DNA from: Eggerthellaceae bacterium
Lineage (GTDB): Bacteria; Actinomycetota; Coriobacteriia; Coriobacteriales; Eggerthellaceae
Assembly: GCA_030524475.1 (NCBI GenBank)
Contig: JAUNGO010000003.1
Location: 1-64,000, forward strand
Reading direction: 5' to 3'
Length of the DNA stretch: 64,000 nucleotides
This document shows, in pieces, positions 35,799-45,423 of this stretch (positions within the stretch are counted from its first letter, which is position 1; each line of letters starts with the position of its first letter). The position numbers and the translations under genes are program-made. Below the pieces are notes generated by a model that saw only the letters and a list, made by a program, of their open reading frames with translations, made no database searches and had not been told where the DNA came from.

Positions 35799-36761
35799 AT
35801 GCACCGCGTTATCGTAGTGGGGTCGCCGCGGCCGGACGGGCGCAGCGCTCATCTGGCGGACGAGCTGTTCAACGCCTGTATCGAGGAGTGTCCCGACGAC
35901 GGGGTGTCCATCGTGTCGGTGGCGTCGATCGAGGTGGGGCCGTGCCGCGGCTGCGACGCGTGCCGCGCCGCCACCGAGGCACCCAGCGAGTTGCCCGCCG
36001 ACGACGATACCTTGGCAATCGCGGCCCAGGTGGCGCACAGCGACGCGCTTGCGCACCGCTGCGTCATTCACGACGACATGACGGAGGTGCGCAAGCACTT
36101 GGATGCGGCCGACGAGCTCATCGTGGTGTCGCCGGTGTACTTCGCGAGCGTCCCCGCCCAGTTCAAGGCACTGCTCGATCGTCTGCAGCCCTACTTCTGG
36201 TCGAACTTGCGCGAGGGCGTCAAGCGCCCCTGCGTGCTGCACGTGGTGGGCGAGGGCGGCGACCCGCACGGCTTCGAGCCGCTGGTGGGTACGGTGCGCT
36301 CGGCGCTGGCGTGCGCGGGCTTCGAGGTGGAGCTCGTGCTCGACTGGGTGGGAAAGATCACGCCCGAGGGCGAGATTACCGCCGAGGCCGAGGAATACGT
36401 GCTGGAGCTTGCCGAGGACGGCGCGCTCGAAGAGGTTGGCGAAAGCGTCGACGGCGCATCGGGCGCGCTGAACGCCGACGGCTCCGTAGGGACGGCGCTC
36501 TGTGCCGTCCGCGCAGTTGGGGGCGACGCTGCAACCGATGCCGATGCCGACGCTGATGCGCCCGAGCCCGCTTCTGCGAAAGCGAGACCGAGGCTCTCCC
36601 TTTCCGACGCCAAGCCGCAGAAGGGTGGCAAGGGCAACAAAGGCAACGGGCGCGGTGCCCAGGGCGCCGGCGGCAAGAAGCAGGGCGGCGGCTCGCGCGG
36701 CGAACAGGCGCGTGGCAACGGCAAGCCCCGCAGCGGCAAAGGCGGCAAGCGCCGTGGGTAG
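35799..36761 (+). CDS. Flavodoxin/NADPH-FMN-reductase-like protein with basic tail
   Basis: 320 residues from ATG 35799 with AAAGGAAA upstream. Residues 1-195 form an FMN-reductase-like flavodoxin fold (VIVVGSPRPDGRSAHLADEL, the CRGCDACR cysteines, SPVYFASVPAQFKALLDRLQ), as in multimeric flavodoxin/iron-sulfur flavoproteins. The last 120 residues are low complexity: acidic, then Gly/Lys/Arg-rich (KGGKGNKGNGRG), suggesting nucleic-acid or ribosome contact. A GGACGGC/GCCGTCC palindrome (36490-36510) lies in this tail. The end overlaps rsmA by eight bases. Electron partner unknown. Confidence 0.75.
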   Translation: MHRVIVVGSPRPDGRSAHLADELFNACIEECPDDGVSIVSVASIEVGPCRGCDACRAATEAPSELPADDDTLAIAAQVAHSDALAHRCVIHDDMTEVRKHLDAADELIVVSPVYFASVPAQFKALLDRLQPYFWSNLREGVKRPCVLHVVGEGGDPHGFEPLVGTVRSALACAGFEVELVLDWVGKITPEGEITAEAEEYVLELAEDGALEEVGESVDGASGALNADGSVGTALCAVRAVGGDAATDADADADAPEPASAKARPRLSLSDAKPQKGGKGNKGNGRGAQGAGGKKQGGGSRGEQARGNGKPRSGKGGKRRG

Positions 36762-37698
36762 CGCTTCCAAGCTGTCGTCGTTGGCTAGTGTTGCGGCCAC
36801 GCGCGAGGTGTTAGACCGCCACGGGCTTTCGACCAAGCACTCGCTTGGGCAAAACTTCCTGATCAACGACGATATTCTGAAGAAGATAGTCGCGCTGGCC
36901 GAGGTGGGGGAGGCCGACCGCGTCCTTGAGGTGGGGCCCGGCATCGGCACACTCACCATCGCGCTGCTCAAAAGCGCCGCGCACGTGACGTCGGTCGAGC
37001 GCGACGCCGACTTACCCGCCGTTCTCGCGGAAACGCTTGCGCCGTGGGCGGAAAAGTTCACGCTCATCAGCAAAGACGCGCTCGATTTGACGGTTGCGGA
37101 TCTTGCGGATACCCCCGCCAGCGCCTTGGTGAGCGTTTCTCCGCTGCCCAACAAGCTGGTCGCGAACTTGCCGTACGCGGTGGCGGCCACGGTGGTGTTG
37201 GGGTTTTTCGAGCGGTTCGACTTTTTGGAAAGCGCCACGGTCATGGTGCAAAAAGAGGTGGCCGACCGCATGGCGGCAACACCCGGCAACAAGAACTACG
37301 GCGCCTACACGGTGAAGCTGTCGCTGTACGCCGAGCCGGCGGGTCGCTTTTCCGTGAGCCCCGGCAACTTCTTCCCGCCGCCGCACGTGGAAAGCGTGGT
37401 GCTGCGCCTGAATCGCCGCGTGCCGCTCGACGGGGAAGGCCGTCCGCTTTCCCCTGAACTCGTGCGCGCTACTTGCGCCATGGCCGACGCCTCCTTCGCC
37501 AGTCGTCGTAAAACGCTGGCGAACTCGTGCAAGACGTACTTCTCGGGGCGGGGCGACGAGGGCAAGTCCACGGTCACGCAGCTGCCCGCAATCTTCGCCG
37601 CCGCCGGCGTCGACGCGGCGCGGCGCGGCGAAACCCTCACGCAGGCGGAGTTCATCAACCTCGGCAAGGCGTACCTGGCGGCAGTGGCGGCACGGTAG
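36754..37698 (+). CDS. rsmA: 16S rRNA dimethyladenosine transferase
   Basis: 314 residues from GTG 36754, ten bases after AAAGGCGG; a longer frame starting at 36502 is the shadow of the flavodoxin tail. Landmarks: GLSTKHSLGQNFLINDDILKKIV, VLEVGPGIGTLTIALL (SAM motif I), KLVANLPYAVAATVVLG (the NLPY catalytic motif) and MVQKEVADRMAATPGNKNYG. It dimethylates A1518/A1519 of 16S rRNA. Translational overlap with the flavodoxin-like gene confirms the operon. Confidence 0.95.
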   Translation: MGSASKLSSLASVAATREVLDRHGLSTKHSLGQNFLINDDILKKIVALAEVGEADRVLEVGPGIGTLTIALLKSAAHVTSVERDADLPAVLAETLAPWAEKFTLISKDALDLTVADLADTPASALVSVSPLPNKLVANLPYAVAATVVLGFFERFDFLESATVMVQKEVADRMAATPGNKNYGAYTVKLSLYAEPAGRFSVSPGNFFPPPHVESVVLRLNRRVPLDGEGRPLSPELVRATCAMADASFASRRKTLANSCKTYFSGRGDEGKSTVTQLPAIFAAAGVDAARRGETLTQAEFINLGKAYLAAVAAR

Positions 37699-37710
37699 GG
37701 GCGCCGCCCC

Positions 37711-37750
37711 TTGTCACTCAAATGTGACAAACGACCTGTCCCCTTGTCAC
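37711..37750. repeat. REP-like palindrome, copy 4
   Basis: 37724-37750 is identical over 27 bases to 18396-18422 (core GACCTGTCCCCTTGTCAC). A second TTGTCAC at 37711-37717 also pairs with GTGACAA at 37724-37730, giving alternative hairpins. It lies between the convergent rsmA and selB genes. Confidence 0.75.
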
Positions 37751-37786
37751 ATGCGGCAACCCGTTGACTTGGGTTTGCGCACGCTC

Positions 37787-39706
37787 CTACACCAGCACGC
37801 GTAGGTCGCCCTCGCGACGGGTGAGGCCGGTCGCGTCGAAATACTCGAGCAGCGGCATGGCGTACTTGCGCGAAAGCCCCATCGCCTCTTTGAGATCGGC
37901 GGCGGTTGCGGGACCCGCCTCGCGAATGCGCGTTGCCACGGCTTCGCGATAGCGCTCCATCACGGCAACGTCGTAGTAACGGTTCGCGTCGAGGCGCACC
38001 GCCCGCCCGTCGCGGACGAGCGTCGCTAGCGCGCGGCGAACAAGCGCCTCGTCGACGGCGAACGTCTGCGCGATGTCCGCCACCTCAAGCGGCGCGTCCT
38101 GCGCCTCGGCGAGCGCACAGGCCAGCTTCTCTGCCGTCTCCTGCTCAAGCTTGCGCGCGCCGGCGCCTGCCTTCGGGTGGCTCACCTCGCCCTCGGTGCG
38201 CGCAACAGCGCCGCGTTCTGTGGCTACGTCGAGCAGCGCGTCGAAGGTCGCGGCGTCGGCGGCGGGCAGCGCCGCTTGGCGCAGCGCCTCCTTGGACATG
38301 CCTGTGGCCTGCGGGTTCGCGGTGTGGAAGCTCAGCAGGGCGCGCTCGATCTTGGAGACAAGCTTCTGCACGAGAGCGCCGCGCGCGTAGCGCTTGCGTG
38401 CCGCGCCCAAAACCACGAGGCTCGCCTCGGCCTCCATTGTGTCGAGTGCGCGCTCCACCACGGCGTGCCCCAGCCCGCAGGCGCGCGCCACGTCGTCGAG
38501 TGTCTCGGGCAGCGACGCCAGCTCCAGGTGCGCGCCGACGGCCGCTTCCACGTTGCCCTCGTCGAGGGCGGTGAGCATCGTGCGCTCCTCGGGCTTGAGT
38601 GTGGTGCGGCGGCGCGGGGCGGGCGAGAGCACCGTGCCGCCGCCGATGACGTGCACAGGCGACCACGAGCGCACGATGAACTGGTCGCGGTAGGCAAGCG
38701 GCAGCGGCTCATCAAGCCTGACTTGGGCAAACGAATGCGCCCCCGAATCGAGTGATTCCGCGCCGTCCATGAACAGGACGCGTCCTTGAACCTCGCGCGT
38801 GCCGTGCGCCACGTGGATGCGCGCGCCGCTTTTCAGCGGGCGACCGAACGCGAAGGGGTCGAGGTAGGTGAACTCGGCGTCGAACCGGTCGGTCAGCTCG
38901 GCGGCGGCAGGCGCGCTCAAAAAGTCGCCGGGGCGCACCTCGTCGGTGGAAAGCCCCGCAAGGCTCACCGCCACGCGGTTGCCCGCCGCGGCGCGCTCGC
39001 ACGAGGCGCCGTGCATCTGCACCGATCTCACGCGCGTGCGCGCGCCCGAAGGCAGCACGACCAGCTCGTCGCCTTCCGCAAGCTGCCCGCTCCAAAGCGT
39101 TCCCGTGACCACGGTGCCGAAGCCTTTCACGGTGAACACGCGGTCGATGGGCATGCGTGCCGCGCCGTCGTCTTTGGTGCGGCTTGCGTGCGCGCAGGCC
39201 GTATCGATGGCGGCGCGCAGCTCGTCGAGTCCCTCGCCCGTGCGGCTCGACACGCCCACGATGGGCGCGCCGGCAAACGGCCCGTCCTCAAGGCGCGCGG
39301 CAACGTCGTCGGCGATGAATGCGCGCCACTCCTCGTCGACGAGGTCGATCTTCGTGAGCGCCACCACGGCCGACCTCACGCCGAGCAGCTCGAGCACCGC
39401 CATGTGCTCGACGGTTTGCGGCATGATGCCGTCGTCGGCGGCGATTACCAGAAGCGCCACGTCGACGCCGGTGGCGCCCGCCACCATGTGCCGCACGAAC
39501 TTCTCGTGCCCCGGCACGTCGACCACGCCCATCGTGCGTCCGCTCGGTAGCGTGAGCTGGGCGAACCCCAGCTCGATGGTGATGCCGCGGCGCTTTTCCT
39601 CGGCGAGGCGGTCGGGGTCGGTGCCGGTGAGCGCCCGCACGAGCGAGGACTTCCCGTGATCGATGTGCCCGGCCGTGCCCAGGATGAGGTTGGCTTGCTC
39701 GCTCAT
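37787..39706 (-). CDS. selB: Selenocysteine-specific elongation factor SelB
   Basis: 639 residues. GTPase motifs at the start: [48 protein letters not shown]. Two EF-Tu-like beta-barrel domains follow ([20 protein letters not shown]). The C-terminal third is a run of winged helices ending [20 protein letters not shown], the SECIS-binding arm that distinguishes SelB from EF-Tu. It delivers Sec-tRNA to UGA codons bearing a SECIS. Three bases after selA, same operon. Confidence 0.96.
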   Translation of the reverse strand: MSEQANLILGTAGHIDHGKSSLVRALTGTDPDRLAEEKRRGITIELGFAQLTLPSGRTMGVVDVPGHEKFVRHMVAGATGVDVALLVIAADDGIMPQTVEHMAVLELLGVRSAVVALTKIDLVDEEWRAFIADDVAARLEDGPFAGAPIVGVSSRTGEGLDELRAAIDTACAHASRTKDDGAARMPIDRVFTVKGFGTVVTGTLWSGQLAEGDELVVLPSGARTRVRSVQMHGASCERAAAGNRVAVSLAGLSTDEVRPGDFLSAPAAAELTDRFDAEFTYLDPFAFGRPLKSGARIHVAHGTREVQGRVLFMDGAESLDSGAHSFAQVRLDEPLPLAYRDQFIVRSWSPVHVIGGGTVLSPAPRRRTTLKPEERTMLTALDEGNVEAAVGAHLELASLPETLDDVARACGLGHAVVERALDTMEAEASLVVLGAARKRYARGALVQKLVSKIERALLSFHTANPQATGMSKEALRQAALPAADAATFDALLDVATERGAVARTEGEVSHPKAGAGARKLEQETAEKLACALAEAQDAPLEVADIAQTFAVDEALVRRALATLVRDGRAVRLDANRYYDVAVMERYREAVATRIREAGPATAADLKEAMGLSRKYAMPLLEYFDATGLTRREGDLRVLV

Positions 39707-39709
39707 GCT

Positions 39710-41185
39710 CTACGCCTCCAGCTGCTCGAAATACGCCGCGCACGCCCGCGCGATCTCGTCGATCTCGTCGTCGTTTAGTATCGTGCGCGCGTCGAACAGC
39801 AGCGCCTCTTGGTGGATGCGCGCGATGATGGGCACGTCGTTTTTCCTGATCAAGTACTCTTCGCAGTCCTGCGCGCCGCCTCGCTTAAACTCAAGCTGCA
39901 CGGCGAAGGTATCGATGTCGCGCATGGGAAGCGCACCGCCCCCCGCGCGGCTGATCTCGGGCACCGCCTCGACGGCGCCGCATTCCGCGGGTACGGCGTC
40001 GGCAATGCGCGCGGCCAGCGCCTCGGCGCGCTCGCGCACGGCGGCGGCTGGCGCGTTCAGCATGCGCAGCGTGGGCACGTGCTCGCGGGCAACTTCGGGG
40101 TTGAGGTAGAGTCTCAGCGTTGCCTCCAGCGCGGCGAGCGTCATCTTGTCGAGGCGCAGCGCGCGGGCGAGCGGGTTTTTCTTCAAGCGCCCGATGAGCT
40201 CCGCCGACCCGATGACGATGCCCGCCTGAGGCCCGCCGAGCAGCTTGTCGCCCGAAAACGACACGAGGTCGCAGCCGGCGGCCAGCGCCTCGCCGGCGGT
40301 CGGCTCGTTCATGGAGCCCAGGTTGTCAAGCGCCAGCAGCGCGCCCGACCCCAAGTCCTCGTACACTAAAATTCTCGGCGCGTCCACGCCGCGCGCGCGT
40401 CGGTCGGCCTCGGCCGCGTCGGCGATGCGGCGCATCTCGCGCGCCGACACGCTTTCGGTGAACCCGATCAGGCGGTAGTTCGACGTGTGTACCTTCAGCA
40501 GCATGGCGGTGTCGTCGGTGACGGCACGCTCGTAGTCGAAGTCGTGCGTTTTGTTGGTGGTGCCCACCTCGATCATGCGCGCGTTCGAGAGTTCCATAAT
40601 GTCGGGGATGCGGAACGACCCGCCGATCTCCACCAGCTCGCCGCGCGACACCACGGCCTCGTGCCCGCAGGCGAACTCGGAGAGCACCATCATCACGGCG
40701 GCGGCGTTGTTGTTCACGGCGATGGCCGCCTCGGCGCCCGTGAGTTCGCAGATGAGCCGCTCGCAGTGGGCGTGGCGGCTGCCGCGGCACATACCCTGCA
40801 CGTCGTATTCGAGCGTGGAGTAGCCGCGTGCCACGTCGAGCACGGCGGCGACGGCCTCGTCGGCCAGCACGCTGCGGCCGAGGTTGGTGTGTACGATCAC
40901 GCCGCTCGCGTTGACGACGCGCCGCAGCGAGGGGGCGAAAAACGCCCGCGCGATTGCGCACGCATGCGTGGCAACCGCGTCGAGCGACGCGGCCTCGGCG
41001 GCGTCGTCGTCGGTAAGGCTGCTGGAAAGGATATGCTCGCGTGCGCGGCTGACGGCCTCGCGCGCGGCGTCGACCACCACGCTGCGGGGCAGCTCGGCGG
41101 CCAACGCGGCCGCGGCGGGCGTGTTCAGCACTTCCTCGACGGAGGGCAGCGAGCGCAAAATCGAGTTCAGGTTCTTCTTGGTCAC
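39710..41185 (-). CDS. selA: L-seryl-tRNA(Sec) selenium transferase
   Basis: 491 residues from GTG 41185 with AAAGG ten bases upstream; longer upstream frames are spurious. It starts KKNLNSILRSLPSVEEVLN, contains NASGVIVHTNLGRSVL, GRAEAAIAVNNNAAAV-like residues (GAEAAIAVNNNAAAVMM) and the PLP lysine in LVSFSGDKLLGGPQAG. It converts Ser-tRNA(Sec) to Sec-tRNA(Sec) using selenophosphate. It is transcribed divergently from the glycosyltransferase; a TATAAT lies upstream on its strand (41275-41270). The tRNA(Sec) gene is not seen nearby. Confidence 0.96.
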   Translation of the reverse strand: MTKKNLNSILRSLPSVEEVLNTPAAAALAAELPRSVVVDAAREAVSRAREHILSSSLTDDDAAEAASLDAVATHACAIARAFFAPSLRRVVNASGVIVHTNLGRSVLADEAVAAVLDVARGYSTLEYDVQGMCRGSRHAHCERLICELTGAEAAIAVNNNAAAVMMVLSEFACGHEAVVSRGELVEIGGSFRIPDIMELSNARMIEVGTTNKTHDFDYERAVTDDTAMLLKVHTSNYRLIGFTESVSAREMRRIADAAEADRRARGVDAPRILVYEDLGSGALLALDNLGSMNEPTAGEALAAGCDLVSFSGDKLLGGPQAGIVIGSAELIGRLKKNPLARALRLDKMTLAALEATLRLYLNPEVAREHVPTLRMLNAPAAAVRERAEALAARIADAVPAECGAVEAVPEISRAGGGALPMRDIDTFAVQLEFKRGGAQDCEEYLIRKNDVPIIARIHQEALLFDARTILNDDEIDEIARACAAYFEQLEA

Positions 41186-41425
41186 GAGCGTGTGCCTTTC
41201 GTGCGCGAAAGCGGAATGACGCGCAAGCGTGCGTTGCCTTCGCGCGGTCGTTGCCTTTAAGCTGCGGTCATTATAGACCAGCTGCGTGGAGACGCGGAAA
41301 CCAACGTGTAGAATGCGAAGGGTGTTTTTTGGCGAGCGAAATCGACGGACGGAAACCGGCGTCGGCGGGGCGGTGCCGACGGACGAGAGTCGACGTCGGC
41401 GACATCGACGGTTAGGAGTGCGGTC

Positions 41426-42646
41426 GTGAGGATCTTGAACATCAGCGCGCAGAAGCCCGACAGCACGGGAAGCGGCGTGTTTCTGGCGCAGATGGTGCGT
41501 TGCCAGGTTGAGGCGGGGCATAAGGCGGCGGTGGTGTGCGGTGTCGACGCGGCCGACGCGCCCGATGAGTCGCTTGTGCCCGAGGCTGCGGTGTACCCCG
41601 TGCGCTTCAACACCGCCGAGCTGCCGTTTGACGTGTGCGGCATGTCGGACGTGATGCCGTACGCCGCCACGCGCTACCGTGACCTCACGCCTACCATGCT
41701 CGCGCAGTTCAAGGCGGCGTTCACGCGCGTGATTTCCGAGGCCGACGCGGCATTTCGGCCCGACGTGGTGATCTGTCACCACCTCTACCTCGTCACGGCG
41801 GTGGCGCGCGAGGCGTTGCCGCACCGCCCGCTGGCGGGCATCAGCCACTCGACCGACCTGCGTCAGATGGCGCAGCACGACCTCGACCGCGCGTTCATCC
41901 TGCGCGGCGTGCGCGCGCTTGACGCGGCGCTCGCGCTGCACGAGGAGCAGGCGGCCCAAATCGAGCGCACATACGGCGTGCCGCGCGAACGTATCCACGT
42001 GATCGGCACGGGCTACGACGCGCGCACCTTCAACCTCGGGGAGGCGGGGAAGGGAAAGCCTAACGCAGGTGTTCCGCGCGTGCTCTACGTGGGCAAGATC
42101 GGCGAGAAGAAAGGCGTGCTCTCGCTGCTTGAAGCCTACGACGAGCTTGCGCGGCGCGGCGTGGCGTGCGGGCTCGATTTGGTGGGCGGCCACAGCGACG
42201 AGGCCGAGTACGCGCGCATCCGCGAGCGCGCCGCCGCGTGCACGCATGCACCGACGTTTTGGGGCAAGGTGCCGCCCGAAGGCGCCGCCGAGCGCTACCG
42301 CGCCTCCGACGTGTTCGTGCTGCCGTCGTTTTTCGAGGGGTTGCCGCTGGTGGTGGTCGAGGCGCTTGCCTGCGGCTGCAAGGTGGTGGTAACCGACCTT
42401 CCTGGGCTGCGCCCGTGGCTTTCCGCGTTTGTGCCCGACGCGCCGGTAACCTACGTTAAGCTGCCGCGCTTGCGAAACGTCGACACGCCCGTGGATGAGG
42501 ATCTCCCCGCGTTCGAGCAGCGCTTGGCCGACGCCGTCGAGTGCGCGCTGGCCCAGCCTGCGCGCCCCTGCGACACGTCGAGCCTCACCTGGGAGCGTCT
42601 GACCGAGCGCGCTTTGGCGGTACTTGGGCTGCCGGGCGAATGTTAG
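41426..42646 (+). CDS. Glycosyltransferase family 4 protein
   Basis: 406 residues from GTG 41426 with AGGAG upstream. Two Rossmann-like halves: N-terminal MRILNISAQKPDSTGSGVFLAQMV, and C-terminal VLYVGKIGEKKGVLSLLEAY then VFVLPSFFEGLPLVVVEALACGCKVV, where the EGLPLVVVEA segment is the GT4 nucleotide-sugar motif. It probably adds a sugar to a cell-surface glycan or glycolipid, but no glycan genes adjoin it. Divergent from selA; the 240-base gap between holds no other gene. Confidence 0.85.
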   Translation: MRILNISAQKPDSTGSGVFLAQMVRCQVEAGHKAAVVCGVDAADAPDESLVPEAAVYPVRFNTAELPFDVCGMSDVMPYAATRYRDLTPTMLAQFKAAFTRVISEADAAFRPDVVICHHLYLVTAVAREALPHRPLAGISHSTDLRQMAQHDLDRAFILRGVRALDAALALHEEQAAQIERTYGVPRERIHVIGTGYDARTFNLGEAGKGKPNAGVPRVLYVGKIGEKKGVLSLLEAYDELARRGVACGLDLVGGHSDEAEYARIRERAAACTHAPTFWGKVPPEGAAERYRASDVFVLPSFFEGLPLVVVEALACGCKVVVTDLPGLRPWLSAFVPDAPVTYVKLPRLRNVDTPVDEDLPAFEQRLADAVECALAQPARPCDTSSLTWERLTERALAVLGLPGEC

Positions 42647-42706
42647 CCTCCTAATGGACGGATTGCTGGTATTCTGGTTCGTATCGAAAGAGAAAGGATG
42701 GTCGGC

Positions 42707-44284
42707 ATGCCCATTCAATCCGAGCAGCAGCGTAGCGAGTTGCATAAAACAATCTGGTCTATCGCGGACGACCTGCGTGGCAGCGTGGATGGCTGGGATT
42801 TCAAGCAGTATATTCTGGGAACACTCTTTTATCGATTCATCAGTGAGAACTTGTGTGCTTATCTCGCCGAGCAGGAAGGCGACCCGTCATTTGACTACGG
42901 CAAGCTGCCTGACGAACAAGCTGAGTACGGCCGTGAGGAAACGGTTAAGGAAAAAGGTTTTTTCATATTGCCGAGCGAGCTTTTTTCTCGCGTGTTGGAA
43001 ACCGTTGATAAGAATGGCATGGCTCTTGCCGAGAACGGCGACGATCTCAACGAAATCTTGGTGCGGGTGTTCGCCAACATCGAGGGCAGTGCTGTGGGCA
43101 CCGAGTCCGAGGACGACGTGAGGGGGCTTTTTGCCGATTTCGACCCCAACAGCCCCAAACTCGGCAACTCCGTTATCGAGCGGAACAAGAAGCTGGTCAC
43201 GCTTATCACCAAAATCGGAGCTCTTGATTTTGGCGGCACGTTCCAGGAAAACGGCATTGACGCCTTTGGCGACGCCTATGAGTTCCTCATGACCATGTAC
43301 GCCTCTGGTACTGGCAAAAGTGGAGGCGAGTTTTTCACCCCGCAGGAGGTGGGCGAGCTTTTGGCTCGCATCGTCATCGGTCATCGCACGAGCGTGAACA
43401 AGGTGTATGACCCTTGCTGCGGATCGGGTGGCCTGTTGCTTAAGTTCGCCAAGATTTTGGGAGCGTCCAACGTGCGCAGCGGTTTCTTCGGCCAAGAAAT
43501 TAACCTTACCACGTATAACCTCGCGCGCATCAATATGTTTCTGCACGACATCAACTTCGACAAGTTCAGCATTGTGTGCGAAGACACGTTGAAAGCCCCT
43601 GCCCATTGGGACGACGAGCCGTTCGACGCTATCGTGTCTAATCCGCCCTATTCAATTAAGTGGGAGGGTAAGAGCAACCCGCTCAACATCAACGACCCGC
43701 GCTTTTCTCCTGCGGGTGTGCTTGCGCCGCCCAGTAGGGCCGACCTCGCCTTTACCATGCACATGCTATCGTGGCTGTCCACCGAGGGTACGGCGGCCAT
43801 CGTCGAGTTTCCGGGTGTGCTTTATCGGGGTGGTGCCGAGGGAAAGATTCGCGACTACCTGGTGCGCAACAACTTCGTCGATGTGGTTATCCAGCTGCCG
43901 CCCGACCTGTTCTTTAACACCAATATCGCCACCTGTGTGCTGGTGCTCAAGCGGTCGAAATCAACGAGCGACATCCTGTTTGTGGACGCTAGTGGCGAAT
44001 TTGTGCGTGCCGACGCGAAGAACAAGCTCTCTCAGGAAAACATTGACCGCATTGTTGGAACCGTGGTGGAGCGTACCGAGGAGAAAAACTTCTCAAGGTT
44101 GGTCTCAAACGACGACGTGCTGACGAATGACGTCAATCTTTCTGTGAGCAGTTACGTCGAGAAGCCCGACGAGCGCGAGGAGGTCGACATCAAGGCCCTG
44201 AATGTGGAGATCGAGCGCATTGTGGCGCGCGAGCAGGAGCTGCGCGAGCGAATCGACGCCATTGTGGCGGATTTGGAGGGGTAG
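42707..44284 (+). CDS. hsdM: Type I restriction-modification DNA methyltransferase subunit
   Basis: 525 residues; ATG 42707 sits eight bases after AAAGGA, better than the ATG at 42698. N-terminal HsdM helical domain (LHKTIWSIADDLRGSVDGWDF), then SAM motif region (YDPCCGSGGLLLKFAK) and the N6-adenine catalytic motif in AIVSNPPYSIKW (NPPY). It methylates adenine in the target set by HsdS. First gene of a five-gene locus running to 50417, with lower GC than the surrounding genome. Confidence 0.95.
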   Translation: MPIQSEQQRSELHKTIWSIADDLRGSVDGWDFKQYILGTLFYRFISENLCAYLAEQEGDPSFDYGKLPDEQAEYGREETVKEKGFFILPSELFSRVLETVDKNGMALAENGDDLNEILVRVFANIEGSAVGTESEDDVRGLFADFDPNSPKLGNSVIERNKKLVTLITKIGALDFGGTFQENGIDAFGDAYEFLMTMYASGTGKSGGEFFTPQEVGELLARIVIGHRTSVNKVYDPCCGSGGLLLKFAKILGASNVRSGFFGQEINLTTYNLARINMFLHDINFDKFSIVCEDTLKAPAHWDDEPFDAIVSNPPYSIKWEGKSNPLNINDPRFSPAGVLAPPSRADLAFTMHMLSWLSTEGTAAIVEFPGVLYRGGAEGKIRDYLVRNNFVDVVIQLPPDLFFNTNIATCVLVLKRSKSTSDILFVDASGEFVRADAKNKLSQENIDRIVGTVVERTEEKNFSRLVSNDDVLTNDVNLSVSSYVEKPDEREEVDIKALNVEIERIVAREQELRERIDAIVADLEG

Positions 44285-44286
44285 AT

Positions 44287-45423
44287 ATGTCGAAGGATAT
44301 TGCTAAGAAGTCTGCTACGGGAATCGAAGATGCGCAGCTCAATCGACTGTGTGAAGACGCCTTTTCTATTATCGAAGCTGGGCGCAAGAATGCGTATCGA
44401 GCTGTTAACGTCGCAATGGTTTATAGCTATTTTGAGTTGGGACGTCGTATTGTCGAGGAAGAGCAGAACGGGTCTTCTCGGGCGGGATACGGCGCAAAGC
44501 TTCTGACGCGCCTTGCTGCCGCGCTTACCGAGCGATATGGTCGTGGCTTTTCTGACACCAACCTCAGACAGATGCGCAATTTCTACCTGGTTTACTCGGA
44601 GGACGAGATTCAGCAGACGCTATCTGCTGAATTCGCGGGGCTTCCCAAAACCCAAGAAGGGCGCGTTTTCCCGCTCTCGTGGTCGCACTATCTCAAGCTC
44701 ATGCGCATCAAGGACATTGATGAGCGCCATTTCTACGAAGCAGAGACGGCTAAGAACAACTGGAGCCTCGCGGAGCTCAATCGGCAATTCGACAGTGCCC
44801 TTTACGAGCGGTTAACGCTGAGTCGCGACAAAGACGAAGTTAAGAAGCTTGCGGAGAAGGGGCAGATAGTTGAAAAGCCGTCCGATTTAGTGAAAGACCC
44901 GTATGTTCTCGAATTCGTGGGGCTTGAGGAGAAGCCGTCGTATTCGGAGAGCGACCTTGAGGGTGCCATCATCGACAATTTGGAGAAGTTCTTGCTGGAG
45001 ATGGGACGCGGGTTCACGTTCGTGGGCAGGCAGGTTCGATTCACGTTCGACGAGGAGCATTACTTCGTGGACCTAGTCCTGTTCAACCGTCTGCTCAGTT
45101 GCTTTGTACTGGTGGATTTGAAGATTGGAAAACTGCGGCACCAAGACCTCGGCCAGATGCAGATGTACGTGAACTACTTCGACCGATACGAGCGCCTCGA
45201 GAGCGAGAACCCCACCATAGGCATCGTGCTTTGCAAGGATAAAAACGATTCTATGGTGGAGCTTACGCTGCCTAAAGACAACGAGCGGATTTTTGCCAGC
45301 AGATACCAAACGGTGCTTCCGAGTAAAGACGAGCTTCGGCAACTTATGGACGAAAGCGCAGAGCGTTTCGAGGCGACTAAGCTCTCTGGTGATGTTGCAA
45401 CGGCTATGGAGGGTAGTCAGTAA
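44287..45423 (+). CDS. YhcG-type PD-(D/E)XK nuclease (DUF1016)
   Basis: 378 residues, two bases after hsdM. The N-terminal helical DUF1016-N part (AYRAVNVAMVYSYFELGRRIVEEEQNG, RYGRGFSDTNLRQMRNFY) is followed by the nuclease part: FLLEMGRGFTFVGRQVRF, then FVDLVLFNRLLSCFVLVDLK (the D...DLK catalytic pattern). Such proteins are often embedded in type I RM loci; they are predicted DNA nucleases, possibly Holliday-junction-like. Position suggests an accessory defence nuclease. Confidence 0.82.
   Translation: MSKDIAKKSATGIEDAQLNRLCEDAFSIIEAGRKNAYRAVNVAMVYSYFELGRRIVEEEQNGSSRAGYGAKLLTRLAAALTERYGRGFSDTNLRQMRNFYLVYSEDEIQQTLSAEFAGLPKTQEGRVFPLSWSHYLKLMRIKDIDERHFYEAETAKNNWSLAELNRQFDSALYERLTLSRDKDEVKKLAEKGQIVEKPSDLVKDPYVLEFVGLEEKPSYSESDLEGAIIDNLEKFLLEMGRGFTFVGRQVRFTFDEEHYFVDLVLFNRLLSCFVLVDLKIGKLRHQDLGQMQMYVNYFDRYERLESENPTIGIVLCKDKNDSMVELTLPKDNERIFASRYQTVLPSKDELRQLMDESAERFEATKLSGDVATAMEGSQ

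Noticed and set aside
36502-36753. N-terminal extension of rsmA from ATG 36502.
   Set aside because: The added 84 residues are a frame-shifted reading of the flavodoxin-like protein's low-complexity tail; a good ribosome site precedes GTG 36754.
41186-41425. Searched for a tRNA(Sec) gene next to selA.
   Set aside because: No long variable arm or acceptor-stem pairing with a CCA-proximal end could be found here, nor in the gaps at 37699-37786, 50418-50740 or 63502-63791.
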